64,000 nucleotides of DNA. Origin: Streptomyces sp. R41. GTDB taxonomy: Bacteria > Actinomycetota > Actinomycetes > Streptomycetales > Streptomycetaceae. Each line of letters opens with the position of its first letter. The stretch's first letter is position 1. Shown in pieces: positions 40,833 to 50,267 of the stretch. The notes beneath the pieces were generated by a model, which worked only from the letters and a program-made list of their open reading frames with translations, ran no database searches and had not been told where the DNA came from. The translations under genes and the position numbers were made by a program. The stretch is taken from the NCBI RefSeq assembly GCF_041053055.1, contig NZ_CP163443.1:5501001-5565000 (forward strand), in the 5' to 3' direction.

Positions 40833-41816
40833 ATGACGACGAACCACGAACCCGCGATCGCGGCCACCGGGCTGCGGAAGTCCTACGGGGACAAGACCGT
40901 CCTCGACGGGATAGACATCCAGGTGCCCGCCGGCACGATCTTCTCCCTCCTCGGGCCGAACGGCGCCGGCAAGACCACGGTGGTCAACATCCTGTCCACG
41001 CTGATCTCCGCCGACGGCGGACAGGCGCGGATCGCCGGACACGACGTCACCGCCGAAGCCCAGGCCGTCCGGGCCGCGATCGGTGTCACCGGTCAGTTCT
41101 CCGCCGTGGACGGCCTGATCACCGGCGAGGAGAACATGCTCCTGATGGCCGACCTGCACCACCTGTCCAAGCGCGAGGGACGGCAGGTCACCGCAGGACT
41201 GCTGGAGCGCTTCGACCTCACCGAGGCCGCCAAGAAGCCCGCCTCCACCTACTCCGGCGGCATGAAGCGCCGCCTCGACATCGCCATGACCCTGGTCGGC
41301 AGCCCGCGGATCATCTTCCTCGACGAGCCGACCACCGGTCTCGACCCGCGCTCCCGCCACACCATGTGGCAGATCATCCGCGAGCTGGTCTCCGGCGGTA
41401 CCACCGTCTTCCTCACCACTCAGTACCTGGACGAGGCCGACCAGCTCGCCGACCGCATCGCGGTGCTCAACGGCGGCAGGCTCGTCGCCGAGGGCAGTGC
41501 CGAGGAGCTCAAGCGGCTCGTCCCCGGCGGTCACGTACGGCTGCGCTTCTCCGACCCGGTGGCGTACGAGCAGGCGGCGACCGCACTGCGCGAGACGACC
41601 CGCGACGACGAGGCGCTCACCCTGCAGATCCCCAGCGACGGAAGCCAGCGCGAGCTGCGCGCCATCCTCGACTGGCTGGACGCCGCCGGCATCGAGGCCG
41701 ACGAGCTGTCCGTGCACACCCCGGACCTGGACGACGTGTTCTTCGCCCTGACCGGCAGCCCCGTCCCCGCCGAGACCGACGCCGAGAAGAACGCCGACAA
41801 GGAGACCGTCCGATGA
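40833..41816 (+). CDS. ABC transporter ATPase, daunorubicin-resistance (DrrA) type
   Basis: 327 aa. Walker A 'GPNGAGKTT' (about 41-49), signature 'YSGGMKRRLDIAM', Walker B 'IIFLDEPTTGLDPRSR', then the DrrA C-terminal extension ('VHTPDLDDVFFALTG'). It pairs with the DrrB-like permease (overlap ATGA). Family members export drugs or lipids. Convergent with the large SARP/NB-ARC regulator. Confidence 0.95.
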   Translation: MTTNHEPAIAATGLRKSYGDKTVLDGIDIQVPAGTIFSLLGPNGAGKTTVVNILSTLISADGGQARIAGHDVTAEAQAVRAAIGVTGQFSAVDGLITGEENMLLMADLHHLSKREGRQVTAGLLERFDLTEAAKKPASTYSGGMKRRLDIAMTLVGSPRIIFLDEPTTGLDPRSRHTMWQIIRELVSGGTTVFLTTQYLDEADQLADRIAVLNGGRLVAEGSAEELKRLVPGGHVRLRFSDPVAYEQAATALRETTRDDEALTLQIPSDGSQRELRAILDWLDAAGIEADELSVHTPDLDDVFFALTGSPVPAETDAEKNADKETVR

Positions 41817-42607
41817 GTACCGCTTCGTACGCCTTCCGTGACAACCTCACCATGCTGCGGCGCAACCTCCTGCACGCGCGCCGCTACCCCTCCCTCACCC
41901 TGAACCTCCTGCTCACCCCGGTCATCCTGCTGCTGCTGTTCGTCTACGTCTTCGGCAACGTGATGAGCGCCGGCATCACCGGCGGTCACGCGGACCGTGC
42001 CGACTACGTCGCCTACCTCGTCCCCGGCATCCTTCTGCTGACCGTGGCCATGACCTCGCTCGGCACCGCGGTGGCCGTGTGCACCGACATGACCGAGGGC
42101 ATCATGGCCCGGTTCCGCACCATGGCGATCTCCCGCGCCTCCGTGCTGATCGGCCATGTGATCGGCAGCGTGATCCAGACGCTGATGGCTCTGGTGCTGG
42201 TCCTGGCCATCGGACTGGCCATCGGCTTCAGGCCCGACGCGACGCCGGTGGAGTGGATCGCGGCGGCCGTGCTGATGGCTCTGGTCAGCCTCGCGCTGAC
42301 CTGGCTCTCGGTCGGCATCGGCCTGATCAGCCCCAACCCCGAGGGGGCCAGCAACATCGGGACGCCCCTGGTGATGCTGCCGTTCCTGTCCAGCGCCTTC
42401 GTGCCGGTGGACGCCATGCCGGGCTGGTTCCGCTGGTTCGCCGAGTACCAGCCGTTCTCGCCGTGCATCGAGACCCTGCGCGGGCTGCTGCTGGGCAGCG
42501 GGATCGGCACCAAGAACGCGGTGCTGGCCGTCGCCTGGTGCCTGGGGATGACGGTGCTGGGCTACCTGTGGTCCAAGGCGAAGTTCAACCGCGAGCCGCG
42601 GAACTGA
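41813..42607 (+). CDS. ABC-2 type permease, DrrB type
   Basis: 264 aa, six transmembrane helices. It has the ABC-2 layout with 'RARFRTMAISRASVLIGHV'-like coupling helix (here 'MARFRTMAISRASVL') and conserved C-terminal 'LPFLSSAFVPVDAMPGWF'. ATG overlaps the ATPase stop. The last 23 bases overlap the 3' end of the convergent regulator gene. Confidence 0.95.
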   Translation: MSTASYAFRDNLTMLRRNLLHARRYPSLTLNLLLTPVILLLLFVYVFGNVMSAGITGGHADRADYVAYLVPGILLLTVAMTSLGTAVAVCTDMTEGIMARFRTMAISRASVLIGHVIGSVIQTLMALVLVLAIGLAIGFRPDATPVEWIAAAVLMALVSLALTWLSVGIGLISPNPEGASNIGTPLVMLPFLSSAFVPVDAMPGWFRWFAEYQPFSPCIETLRGLLLGSGIGTKNAVLAVAWCLGMTVLGYLWSKAKFNREPRN

Positions 42608-45600
42608 GCTCGCGCAGTGCGGCCGCCCGCAGCTCCTCCCGTTTCAGGGTGGCGTACGTCGACCTCGCGTCGTCGTAGGCCGCCCTGTCGGCGTTCTCGG
42701 CAGCCTGCCGGGACCGGGCCAGGGACAAGGTGGGGAACTCCCGTACCGCCGGCATCCGCTCCGCCAGCGCCACCAGCCGTACGGCCGCCGTGTCGCCCCC
42801 GGCCAGCTCGGCGAAGCCGAGAGCCAGCAACGCCGTGCCGTACACCGACAGTTCCACCTGAGACCTGTCCCCCGCGGAGCCGTCTCCCGAAGAGCCGGAC
42901 AGCATCCCGAGGAGCCGCTCCCGCAGCTGCCCGGCCAGCGAGGCCACCGGTTCGAGCCGGCCGTGCTGCGCATGCGCCGCCAGCGCGGCCGACTGCACCT
43001 GCAGCGCCCATGGATCCACGAACGGATCGCCGGCGAGCAGCACGCTGTCCTCCCGGATCCGCTCGACCGCCCGGCGCCACAGCCCGAGCCCGACCTCGGT
43101 CAGCCCCCGGGCCAGCGCGATCTCCGCCCGGGCCGCCAGATCGGGAGCGTAGATCCGGGCGGACTCCGGCTGCTGGTCCAGGGCCGCGAGTCCCAGCCAG
43201 TACTCCGCCTCGTCGACCTCCCCGCGCTGCAGACAGGCGAGCACCAGCCCCCAGCGGACGCCGATCGAGTCGGGCCAGCCGTCGAACTCGTCGAGGGTGC
43301 TCAGCGCGGCCCGCAGATGGTCGTACGCCTCCGCGCCACCCCCGGACTGCATGCACAGTTCGCTGATCCGCCCATGACTGAGCAGCTGCATGGCCGGATT
43401 GCCCAGTGCCCCCAACGTGTCGGGCATCCGGCGGGCGCACTCCAGCGCGCGCTCCGACTCGTGCTCGGCTTCCCATACGTAACTGGCGACGCCCCACGCC
43501 GTGCCCGCCAGCAGGGGCGCGTCGGACGCGCAGAGCTCCTGCAGTCGCGTGTACTCCGGCGGGCGTATCTCCGGGGTGGCGGACAGCACGACGGCCATCG
43601 CCCGCACGATCGTGTCCGGCGGGGCGGGCGGCAGCCGGCGCAGGGTGACGAGCTGCCGTACGGCGTGCGGGCCGAGGCCCACGAAGAGGGCCCCCGTGCA
43701 CACCGCCGCCGCGCTGCGGGCCGCCTCCACGTCCTCGGGGTTCTCGGGGCCGGGGTGGAAACGGGACAGCGGGCCGCCGGTCTCGGCGCACAACGCGACG
43801 AGTCGGGCGTAGTTGGAGTCGGTGACCCACAGGGAGGCCAGCACGGCGGTGAGCGCCGCGGTGGTGGGCCCGTCGGCGCGGGCCAGCGCGTACCGCAGGG
43901 CCAGGACCAGGTTGTCCTGCTCGGCCCGCATACGGAACCACGAGGGCACCGGGTCGCCGCGGAACAGCGCGTCGTGGTGCGCACGCCCGAAGTCCCGGGC
44001 CCAGAGGAGGAACCGGCCGGTCACCGCCTCCTCCTCGCCCGCCTCGGCGCGCCGGGCGGCACTGAACTCCCGCAGCGTCTCCAGCATGTGGAAACGCACC
44101 CCGGAAGGACCCGCGGAAGGACCCGCGGAAGGACCCTCGCCCACCTTGAGCAGGGACTGACCGGCCAGCTGTTCCAGCAGAGTCAGCGCGTCCGCGCTCT
44201 CGCCGAGCACGCACTGAGCCGCGTCCTCGGTGAAGCCCCCGGGAAACACCGACAGCGCGCGCAGCGCGGCCCGCCCGTCGGCCTCCAGCAGATTCCAGCT
44301 CCACTCGACCACGGCCTGCAGCGTGCGATGCCGCTCGGGCGCGTCGCGGGCGCCGCCCCGCAGCAGCGCGAAGCGGTCCCGGAGCCGGCGCGAGATGTCG
44401 GCCACGGAGAGCACCCGGACCCGGGCCGCGGCGAGTTCGACGGCCAGCGGCAGCCCGTCCAGGTGGCGGCAGATCTCGGCCACCTGGACGGCGGGCAGTT
44501 CCACGCCGGGCCGGGCGGCCCGCGCCCGCTGCCCGAAGAGCTCGACCGACGTCGCCAGCGAAAGCTCCGGCAGGGCGTACACGGACTCCGAGGTCAGCCC
44601 CAGCGGAGCCCGGCTGGTGGCCAGGACCCGCAGCTCCTTCGACCGCGACACCAGCGCCTGTACGAGATCCGCCGCGCCGGGGATCACCTGCTCGCAGTTG
44701 TCAAGGACCAGCAGCGCGGGCCCGGCGCCCAGCGCGGCGACGATGCCGCTCACCACATCCCCGCCCCCGCTGAACCGCCCGCCCTCCCCGGCACCGACGG
44801 CCGAGGCCACCTCGCCGGCGACGTCGTCATCGGCGAGGACACCGGCCAGGGTGACGAAATGCACCACGGGCTGCGGGGCCGCCCGGCTCACGGCGTGGGA
44901 GAGACGGGTCTTGCCCAGCCCACCGGCACCGACGACCGTGACCACCCGGACCGTGCGCAGCAACTCGCCCACGGCGGCGACGTCGGCATCCCGCCCCAGC
45001 AGAGGATTCGGCTCGTGCGGCACGCCCTGCCGGACCGTCGGCACGTCCGCTCGCACCAACTCCTGGTACACGGACCTGAGTCCGGGCCCCGGATCGGTCC
45101 CCAGCTCGTCCCGCAACCTGCGGCGGTAGGCGTCGTACCGGGTCAGCGCCGCGGCCCGCCCGGCGGTCGCGGCCTCACACCGCAACAGCTCCGCCAGCAC
45201 CTCCTCGTCCCGCGGCAGCTCCCGGGCCAGCCCGGCCAGCGGCGCCGCCGCCTCCTCCCGCCGCCCCACCCGGGCGAGCGCGAGCGACCGGAAGCGGACC
45301 AGCGCACGACGAACGCGGACCCGGTCGGCGCGCAGCGCCACCACCGGATCGTGCAGGTCCTCGCCCGCCCCGGCGTCCACGCTCCCGTCCCAGAGCGCCA
45401 GGCCGGCCTCGGCCTGCGCCAGGACGCCTTCGTGATCCCCGGCCCGCGCCCGCTCGGCACTCGCCGCCTCGCACAGCAGCAGCGCGGAACTGTCGACCCG
45501 CGCCTCGTCGAGCGCCAGCCGGTACCCCGTCGGTGTGCTCACGATCAGCTCGGCACCCAGCTGCGACCTGAGCCTCGACACCAGGACCTGCACCGCCTTG

Positions 45601-45770
45601 CCCGGCCGCTCCGGCAGCTCGTCCGGCCACAGCCCCTCCACCAGCCGACCGGTGCTGCAGCCGGCGCGCGGATCCTCGGCGAGCAACGCCAACAGCCCGC
45701 GCAGCCGGGGCGCGGTGATCTCCCGCCCGCGATAGGCGACTCGGGACAGCAGAGCCAACTCGGTGGTCAT
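42585..45770 (-). CDS. AfsR/SARP-like regulator with BTAD and NB-ARC domains
   Basis: 1061 aa. OmpR-type winged helix about 10-95 ('LRGLLALLAEDPRAGCSTG', 'VQVLVSRLRSQLG'). BTAD about 98-242 ('YRRRLRDELGTDPGPGLRSVY'). NTPase P-loop 'VVGAGGLGKTRLSHA' near 282, Walker B 'LLVLDNCEQ', 'HLDGLPLAVELAAARVR' (GLPL). The C-terminal half is helical TPR-like. AfsR-type proteins activate secondary-metabolite genes in response to nucleotide and phosphorylation signals. No biosynthetic genes adjoin; the convergent DrrAB transporter is the nearest candidate target. Confidence 0.9.
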   Translation of the reverse strand: MTTELALLSRVAYRGREITAPRLRGLLALLAEDPRAGCSTGRLVEGLWPDELPERPGKAVQVLVSRLRSQLGAELIVSTPTGYRLALDEARVDSSALLLCEAASAERARAGDHEGVLAQAEAGLALWDGSVDAGAGEDLHDPVVALRADRVRVRRALVRFRSLALARVGRREEAAAPLAGLARELPRDEEVLAELLRCEAATAGRAAALTRYDAYRRRLRDELGTDPGPGLRSVYQELVRADVPTVRQGVPHEPNPLLGRDADVAAVGELLRTVRVVTVVGAGGLGKTRLSHAVSRAAPQPVVHFVTLAGVLADDDVAGEVASAVGAGEGGRFSGGGDVVSGIVAALGAGPALLVLDNCEQVIPGAADLVQALVSRSKELRVLATSRAPLGLTSESVYALPELSLATSVELFGQRARAARPGVELPAVQVAEICRHLDGLPLAVELAAARVRVLSVADISRRLRDRFALLRGGARDAPERHRTLQAVVEWSWNLLEADGRAALRALSVFPGGFTEDAAQCVLGESADALTLLEQLAGQSLLKVGEGPSAGPSAGPSGVRFHMLETLREFSAARRAEAGEEEAVTGRFLLWARDFGRAHHDALFRGDPVPSWFRMRAEQDNLVLALRYALARADGPTTAALTAVLASLWVTDSNYARLVALCAETGGPLSRFHPGPENPEDVEAARSAAAVCTGALFVGLGPHAVRQLVTLRRLPPAPPDTIVRAMAVVLSATPEIRPPEYTRLQELCASDAPLLAGTAWGVASYVWEAEHESERALECARRMPDTLGALGNPAMQLLSHGRISELCMQSGGGAEAYDHLRAALSTLDEFDGWPDSIGVRWGLVLACLQRGEVDEAEYWLGLAALDQQPESARIYAPDLAARAEIALARGLTEVGLGLWRRAVERIREDSVLLAGDPFVDPWALQVQSAALAAHAQHGRLEPVASLAGQLRERLLGMLSGSSGDGSAGDRSQVELSVYGTALLALGFAELAGGDTAAVRLVALAERMPAVREFPTLSLARSRQAAENADRAAYDDARSTYATLKREELRAAALRELSSAARG

Positions 45771-46203
45771 GCCTGAAGATTAGCCAGCAGAATGCCGGGC
45801 ACACCGAGGGACCGCGAGGCCACCGGCGCCCAGGCCGCCTCGCCTGGCGTGGGTCCACGCTGCGACGCCCATGGGATGCCGGCAGTGAGATCACGGAGCA
45901 CCACTTGGGCGCCGCCGAGTCCGTCCGCGTCCGCTGATTCTCTGCGGCCAAGCGCCCGCTCTCGCAAGGGACTTGGTCCCCTCGTGTCGAGATGCGCGAT
46001 GCGCGGTAGGCGTCCGGCGCCGTTCGGGACGGGCGGGCTGAGTGCTCTCACCGCGCGGACCTGCCAATGGTCGACGTGAAGTCGCAGGTCAGCGCCGTGC
46101 TACAACCTGAGCGGGCCGCACCCCGAGGTGCTCGTGCGCTCCGCGTGCCCGATCCTCGGGTGCAGGTCCGTCGGCCAAACGCCGAAACGGCCCACCAATA
46201 CAC
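45771..46203. other. gene-free stretch upstream of the SARP-like regulator
   Basis: About 430 bases. Short open frames on both strands lack family-like sequence, ribosome sites or codon pattern. No RNA gene is seen. It contains the regulator's promoter. Confidence 0.5.
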
Positions 46204-46230
46204 AAGCCCCAGGCCGCTGACCTGGGGCTT
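46204..46230 (-). terminator. tRNA-Gly terminator
   Basis: AAGCCCCAGG, seven bases, CCTGGGGCTT: perfect 10-bp arms eight bases after the tRNA 3' end on the minus strand. Confidence 0.8.
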
Positions 46231-46237
46231 TGAGAAG

Positions 46238-46308
46238 AGCGGGTGACGAGAATCGAACTCGCGCTCTCAGCTTGGGAAGCTGATGTTCTACCATTAAACT
46301 ACACCCGC
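46238..46308 (-). tRNA. tRNA-Gly (anticodon CCC)
   Basis: 71 bases. Acceptor GCGGGTG/CACCCGC with discriminator T; D-arm with 'TTTAATGGTAGAAC'; anticodon stem TCAGC/GCTGA around loop TTCCCAA, giving anticodon CCC; T-arm GCGAG-TTCGATT-CTCGT. CCA is not encoded. All arms pair, so the gene looks intact. Confidence 0.93.
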
Positions 46309-46581
46309 GTAAGACGCCGGTTGAGCCGGTGCCGAATGCTCGCTCACTCTACCTCATGCCTGGCCCCCGGCGCGGAAGCCGTGGGGCCCGGTCGCGTTTC
46401 GGAGAGTGGATGCGGCTGCGGGGCACCGGAGTTGGGGCGTACGGTGGAGGCGTGGAAGAGGGTCTGGGCGGGACCGGAGTGCCGCCTGGAGAGCCGTCCT
46501 TTTCATCCCGTAATGTGGCTTTCGTCGTCAGTCACGCCAGTGCGTGACGAAGGCTCTTGGGGAAGGGACTCTGAGGACTTG

Positions 46582-46740
46582 ATGGAGCGCACCGTCGTCC
46601 GTTGTGCCGAGGGGCACGTGTTCAGCACCGCTTCGTTCCCGATGCAGCAGGCCGAGCGGCTCGGTCCCGGTCGGTTGATCCGGTGTCCGCGGTGTGCGCG
46701 GCTCCGGAACGTCGTTCCGGTGGAGTTGGAAAAGCAGTAG
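46582..46740 (+). CDS. zinc-ribbon micro-protein, 52 aa
   Basis: 52 aa: '[12 protein letters not shown]' supplies Cys and His, '[12 protein letters not shown]' supplies a CxxC, together a compact zinc ribbon. GAGG seven bases upstream supports ATG 46582; longer upstream extensions in frame run through the tRNA gene and are not real. It lies 92 bases before dcd on the same strand. Role unknown; may bind nucleic acid or protein. Confidence 0.7.
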   Translation: MERTVVRCAEGHVFSTASFPMQQAERLGPGRLIRCPRCARLRNVVPVELEKQ

Positions 46741-46776
46741 GGGCAGGAAACAGAAGCGTTCACGCCGACGTGGGCA

Positions 46777-46815
46777 GGCGCGCGGACCGTCACGATTGTG
46801 GCCGGTCCGCGCGCC
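46777..46815. promoter_or_regulatory. 12-bp inverted repeat upstream of dcd
   Basis: GGCGCGCGGACC (46777-46788) and GGTCCGCGCGCC (46804-46815) with a 15-base loop, ending 17 bases before the dcd start. It could be the terminator of the micro-protein gene or a leader structure for dcd. Confidence 0.5.
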
Positions 46816-46832
46816 TTGCGTATCCTCGGGGC

Positions 46833-47408
46833 GTGCTTCTCTCAGACAAGGACATCCGGGCCGAGATCGACGCCGGGCGGGTCCGGATCGATCCCTACGA
46901 CGAATCCATGGTGCAGCCGTCGAGCATCGACGTGCGGCTCGACCGCTACTTCCGGGTGTTCGAGAATCACCGCTACCCCCATATCGATCCCGCCATCGAG
47001 CAGGCGGATCTGACGCGGCTCGTCGAGCCCGACGGCGATGAGCCGTTCATCCTCCACCCCGGGGAGTTCGTGCTCGCCTCGACGTACGAGGTCATCACGC
47101 TGCCCGACGATCTTGCCTCGAGGCTCGAGGGGAAGAGCTCGCTCGGGCGGCTCGGGCTCGTCACCCACTCCACCGCCGGGTTCATCGACCCCGGCTTCTC
47201 CGGGCACGTGACCCTTGAGCTGTCCAACCTCGCGACGCTTCCCATCAAGCTGTGGCCGGGCATGAAGATCGGGCAGCTGTGCATGTTCCGGCTCAGCTCG
47301 CCGGCCGAGTTCCCGTACGGCAGCGACCGGTACGGATCCCGCTACCAGGGGCAGCGTGGGCCGACCGCCTCCCGGTCCTTCCTCAACTTCCATCGGACCC
47401 AGGTGTGA
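46833..47408 (+). CDS. dcd: dCTP deaminase
   Basis: 191 aa, the usual length for Dcd. It has '[16 protein letters not shown]' start, '[18 protein letters not shown]', the '[12 protein letters not shown]' nucleotide-binding segment and the trimeric dUTPase-fold motif '[19 protein letters not shown]' with the catalytic Glu. Converts dCTP to dUTP (or dUMP in bifunctional forms) for thymidylate supply. GTG start 46833 fits the family N-terminus. Followed ten bases later by a phosphoribosyltransferase gene, an arrangement consistent with a nucleotide-salvage operon. Confidence 0.96.
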   Translation: MLLSDKDIRAEIDAGRVRIDPYDESMVQPSSIDVRLDRYFRVFENHRYPHIDPAIEQADLTRLVEPDGDEPFILHPGEFVLASTYEVITLPDDLASRLEGKSSLGRLGLVTHSTAGFIDPGFSGHVTLELSNLATLPIKLWPGMKIGQLCMFRLSSPAEFPYGSDRYGSRYQGQRGPTASRSFLNFHRTQV

Positions 47409-47418
47409 GGGCGTGAGC

Positions 47419-47928
47419 ATGTCCCAGGTGCGTGAGAATCTCACCTACGAGGGGTTCGGGACCGCGGTTCGCGAGCTCGCCCAGGCCATCGCCGACGACG
47501 GGTACGAGCCCGACATAGTGCTCTCCATCGCCCGCGGCGGTGTCTTCGTCGCGGGCGGGCTCGCCTACGCCCTCGACTGCAAGAACATCCACCTGGTGAA
47601 CGTGGAGTTCTACACGGGCGTCGGGACCACCCTTCCGATGCCCGTCATGCTGGCGCCCGTTCCCAACGCCATCGACTTCTCCCAGAAGAAAGTCCTGATC
47701 ACCGACGACGTCGCCGACACCGGCAAGACGCTCAAGCTCGTGCACGACTTCTGCGTCGACACCGTCGCCGAGGTCCGCAGCGCCGTGATCTACGAGAAGT
47801 CCCACTCGCTCGTGAAGTGCGAGTACGTGTGGAAGCGCACCGATGAGTGGATCAACTTCCCGTGGAGTGTTTTGCCTGTGGTACGCAAGTCCGGGGAGCC
47901 GGTCACACCATCGAAGGAAGCCCTCTGA
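47419..47928 (+). CDS. phosphoribosyltransferase family protein
   Basis: 169 aa from ATG 47419 (GTG 47413 possible). PRPP-binding motif 'VLITDDVADTGKTL' is complete; 'DIVLSIARGGVFVAGGLAY' is the pyrophosphate loop. Short hood region; substrate probably a purine base such as hypoxanthine, guanine or xanthine, but this is not determined by sequence. Directly follows dcd on the same strand. Confidence 0.9.
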   Translation: MSQVRENLTYEGFGTAVRELAQAIADDGYEPDIVLSIARGGVFVAGGLAYALDCKNIHLVNVEFYTGVGTTLPMPVMLAPVPNAIDFSQKKVLITDDVADTGKTLKLVHDFCVDTVAEVRSAVIYEKSHSLVKCEYVWKRTDEWINFPWSVLPVVRKSGEPVTPSKEAL

Positions 47929-47961
47929 CCTGGGGCTGATCCCCTCTGACCTGGGGCTGAG
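47922..47961 (+). repeat. tandem duplication of an 18-20 bp unit at the gene end
   Basis: cctctgacctggggctgatcc is followed immediately by cctctgacctggggctgagg. The first copy contains the stop codon of the phosphoribosyltransferase, so the duplication lies just across the gene end. Confidence 0.75.
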
Positions 47962-48051
47962 GACCAGCGTCGGCTTCGGAACAAGCGACGGACCCGACAT
48001 CGGGATGATCCCTGCTGCTACTCGTGGGGTCTAGGTACCGCACAGTCGTCG

Positions 48052-48309
48052 TCAGGTGTCTTCGGGATCCAGCTCGAAGACGAAATAGATGCTCAGGCAG
48101 TAGGGCTCGTCCTCGTCGTGGAAGAAATCCCACGACACGTCTGCCAGGCGGATTCTGTGTTCCCGCACCCACTCATGGGCTTTCTTGAAAGCCTCCGCTG
48201 CAGTTGTGGCCGGGAACAGCTTCCTGGCTATGGGATGCACCCCAGTCTCAGCGTCCGAGTCGTCGAAACCCTCCGGAACGTCCAGGCAGAAGGTGGGATC
48301 GAGCTCCAT
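48052..48309 (-). CDS. small acidic protein of unknown function
   Basis: 85 aa, rich in Asp/Glu/Phe, with no signal or membrane segment. Ends 'CLSIYFVFELDPEDT'. The composition, mixed secondary-structure pattern and normal codon usage suggest a real cytosolic protein. Size and acidity resemble immunity or anti-toxin-like proteins, but no partner gene is next to it. I do not recognise a family. Confidence 0.6.
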   Translation of the reverse strand: MELDPTFCLDVPEGFDDSDAETGVHPIARKLFPATTAAEAFKKAHEWVREHRIRLADVSWDFFHDEDEPYCLSIYFVFELDPEDT

Positions 48310-48568
48310 GGAGTGCGCCCTTTCCAGTCGGTTTACCCGTACGAATCGACAGATGTCGCCCTCTGAGCACGACGCCTGGTAAGACTGCCGCGCACCCGGA
48401 AGGGTTGCTTCTGCCTACCGTGCGTCGAGGTGCCTCGCTGCTGGGCGTCGCGGAACTCGCCACTGAAGCTCGACCGACAACAGTCTGTGCGGCCGGCGTT
48501 CCGGGAGTGGCTGCCCGAGATCCGAGGCCGGGGGCCGGGCCGGCAGTACCGGCTGGGAAACTCCCACC

Positions 48569-49066
48569 ATGGACACCACACCCGAGCAGATGAGCTCCCG
48601 GACGGCGGCCGGATGGACCGTCACGCTCGCGGGCCTCGGAGCACTCACCGGCTTCGTCTGGGACGGGCCGTTCCTCGCCGTCACCTGCGCCCTTTCCATG
48701 GGAGGCGGCGCCGCCCTGGGCACGGTCCTGTCCCGCCGTCAAATGATCGCAACCATTCGGGAAGGACAGGGGAAGGCCGCCGCGCTCGGGTACGCCGACG
48801 GAATCGCGGACATGGTGGTGCTGGAGATATCCGCGTACAGGACCTCCGTCTTCCCGCTGTCCGGCCCCGACGCAGTAGACCCCGCCGAGCGCGCGGCGCG
48901 CCGTAAGGCCGCCTACCACCTCACCGCCGCCGACGGGCTTCCCCACCACATTCGTCAGGCCGCGGCCGCCGCTCTCGAAGCGATCGATGACGCGCGTGAC
49001 CGTGACACCCAGTCCGCCATCGAGGACCTCATGAAGGCTGTCCAGGACCAGCGCCGCGGCACGTGA
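48569..49066 (+). CDS. small membrane-associated protein of unknown function
   Basis: 165 aa. Two hydrophobic stretches at about 14-33 and 36-54 form a hairpin. The rest is helical and hydrophilic with 'RRKAAYHLTAADGLPHHIRQ' in the middle. No family recognised. Preceded by gene-free sequence and followed by a strong hairpin at 49097, so probably monocistronic. Confidence 0.65.
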   Translation: MDTTPEQMSSRTAAGWTVTLAGLGALTGFVWDGPFLAVTCALSMGGGAALGTVLSRRQMIATIREGQGKAAALGYADGIADMVVLEISAYRTSVFPLSGPDAVDPAERAARRKAAYHLTAADGLPHHIRQAAAAALEAIDDARDRDTQSAIEDLMKAVQDQRRGT

Positions 49067-49096
49067 CCGCAGCCACCGCCAGGGTTGTACGGACAA

Positions 49097-49135
49097 AGAG
49101 AGGGGCTTCCGGCGCTGTGCCGGAAGCCCCTCTCT
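49097..49135. terminator. 17-bp hairpin between convergent genes
   Basis: AGAGAGGGGCTTCCGGC, loop GCTGT, GCCGGAAGCCCCTCTCT. Located between the stops of the genes at 48569 and 49178; likely bidirectional. Confidence 0.85.
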
Positions 49136-49177
49136 CTCGTACGTACGAGAAGTACTGGCTGGTACTCGCGAGGAGTA

Positions 49178-50104
49178 CTAGAACGTGCCCAGCTTGATGA
49201 TCGACACGATCGCGATCAGCTGGATGGCTGACGCGCCGAGCGCCTTCGGCCACGGGAGGTCGTGGGACTTGCTGACCATGAGGGTCAGCAGGGCGCCCGC
49301 CGCGACCCAGGTGGCCCAGCCGAGGAGCTGGACGAAGGACGCGTCGCCGCCGAAGAACATGGCGACGAGCAGGCGCGGGGCGTCCGTGAGGGACATGATC
49401 AGCATGGAGAGGCCGACCGTGGGCTGCCAGGCGCCGTCGCCGCCGAGCTGGCGGGCCAGGGTGTGGGTGACCACGCCCAGGATGAAGGTGCTGATGACGA
49501 TGGCGATCCCCGTCGTCAGGACGATGGGGACCGCGTTGGAGAGGGTGGCGTTTATCGCGTCCTGGCGGGCTCCGTCGAAGCCGAAGACCGCGAGCAGGCC
49601 GTAGATGAACGTCACGATCAGGGCCGGGGCCCACATCGTGTAGTCGCGCATCTGCAGGAAGGTCTGGTTGGGGGACAGGACGATGCCCCTGAGCAGGTCC
49701 TTCCAGTGCAGGCGGGGGCCCACCGGCGGGGCTGCCGCCTGGCCGGCACGGTAGGTCTCGCCCTGGCTGTAGGGGTCCTCGCCGATCGAGAACGCCTGCG
49801 TGTGTCCGGGGCTGTTGGCCGCGTACGGGTCCGGGCCCTGCTGCGGGTGCCCGTCGCCGAAGTACTCCGGCTCGCCCTGGCCGCCGTTGCCGCCCTGGGG
49901 CCAGCCGCCCTGCTGCCCGCCGTAGGCCTGACCGCCGTACTGCTGCCCCCCGTACTGCGGCTGCGACGGCGCAGCCGGATAGCCGTACGGCGGCTGCTGG
50001 CCTCCCTGCGGTGCCTGCTGCCCGTACGACGGTCGGTGTTGTTGCGGTCGCGCTTGCGGTGCACGGTTGTCCCGGCCGCCGCGTCCGATCCTGAATCCAG
50101 CCAC
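49178..50104 (-). CDS. Yip1-like integral membrane protein with Gln/Gly/Tyr-rich N-terminus
   Basis: 308 aa from GTG 50104 ('VAGFRIGRGGRDN' start, which I recall as the start of streptomycete relatives; ATG codons at 50185/50188 are alternatives). Residues about 15-105 are a disordered Gln/Pro/Gly/Tyr region. The C-terminal 190 residues have five transmembrane helices of the Yip1/YIPF type ('LRGIVLSPNQTFLQMRDY' before helix 1). Function in bacteria unknown. Confidence 0.75.
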   Translation of the reverse strand: MAGFRIGRGGRDNRAPQARPQQHRPSYGQQAPQGGQQPPYGYPAAPSQPQYGGQQYGGQAYGGQQGGWPQGGNGGQGEPEYFGDGHPQQGPDPYAANSPGHTQAFSIGEDPYSQGETYRAGQAAAPPVGPRLHWKDLLRGIVLSPNQTFLQMRDYTMWAPALIVTFIYGLLAVFGFDGARQDAINATLSNAVPIVLTTGIAIVISTFILGVVTHTLARQLGGDGAWQPTVGLSMLIMSLTDAPRLLVAMFFGGDASFVQLLGWATWVAAGALLTLMVSKSHDLPWPKALGASAIQLIAIVSIIKLGTF

Positions 50105-50267
50105 GTAATCGAACGTACCTGGTCCCGCAGAGTCACGTGCCGGGCCCGGGGGAACGGACCCGGCATTGGGGCCTATCTGTGACATCACCTAGGGGGATTT
50201 CCAAGGGTCCCCTACGGGGAGCGAACACCGTGCGTACTCGCTCGCGGTGCCATGGTGGAACCGACGT

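Noticed and set aside
40833..45770. Secondary-metabolite gene cluster around DrrAB and the SARP-like regulator
   Set aside because: No polyketide, peptide, terpene or other biosynthetic core gene is adjacent. Transporter and regulator alone do not define a cluster.
42963..45776. 937-codon plus-strand frame opposite the SARP-like regulator
   Set aside because: Gln/Arg/Gly-rich shadow. The minus-strand frame has BTAD, P-loop and GLPL motifs.
46243..46581. Upstream extension of the zinc-ribbon micro-protein
   Set aside because: The extension starts inside the tRNA-Gly gene and lacks codon bias. ATG 46582 has the ribosome site and the complete zinc ribbon.
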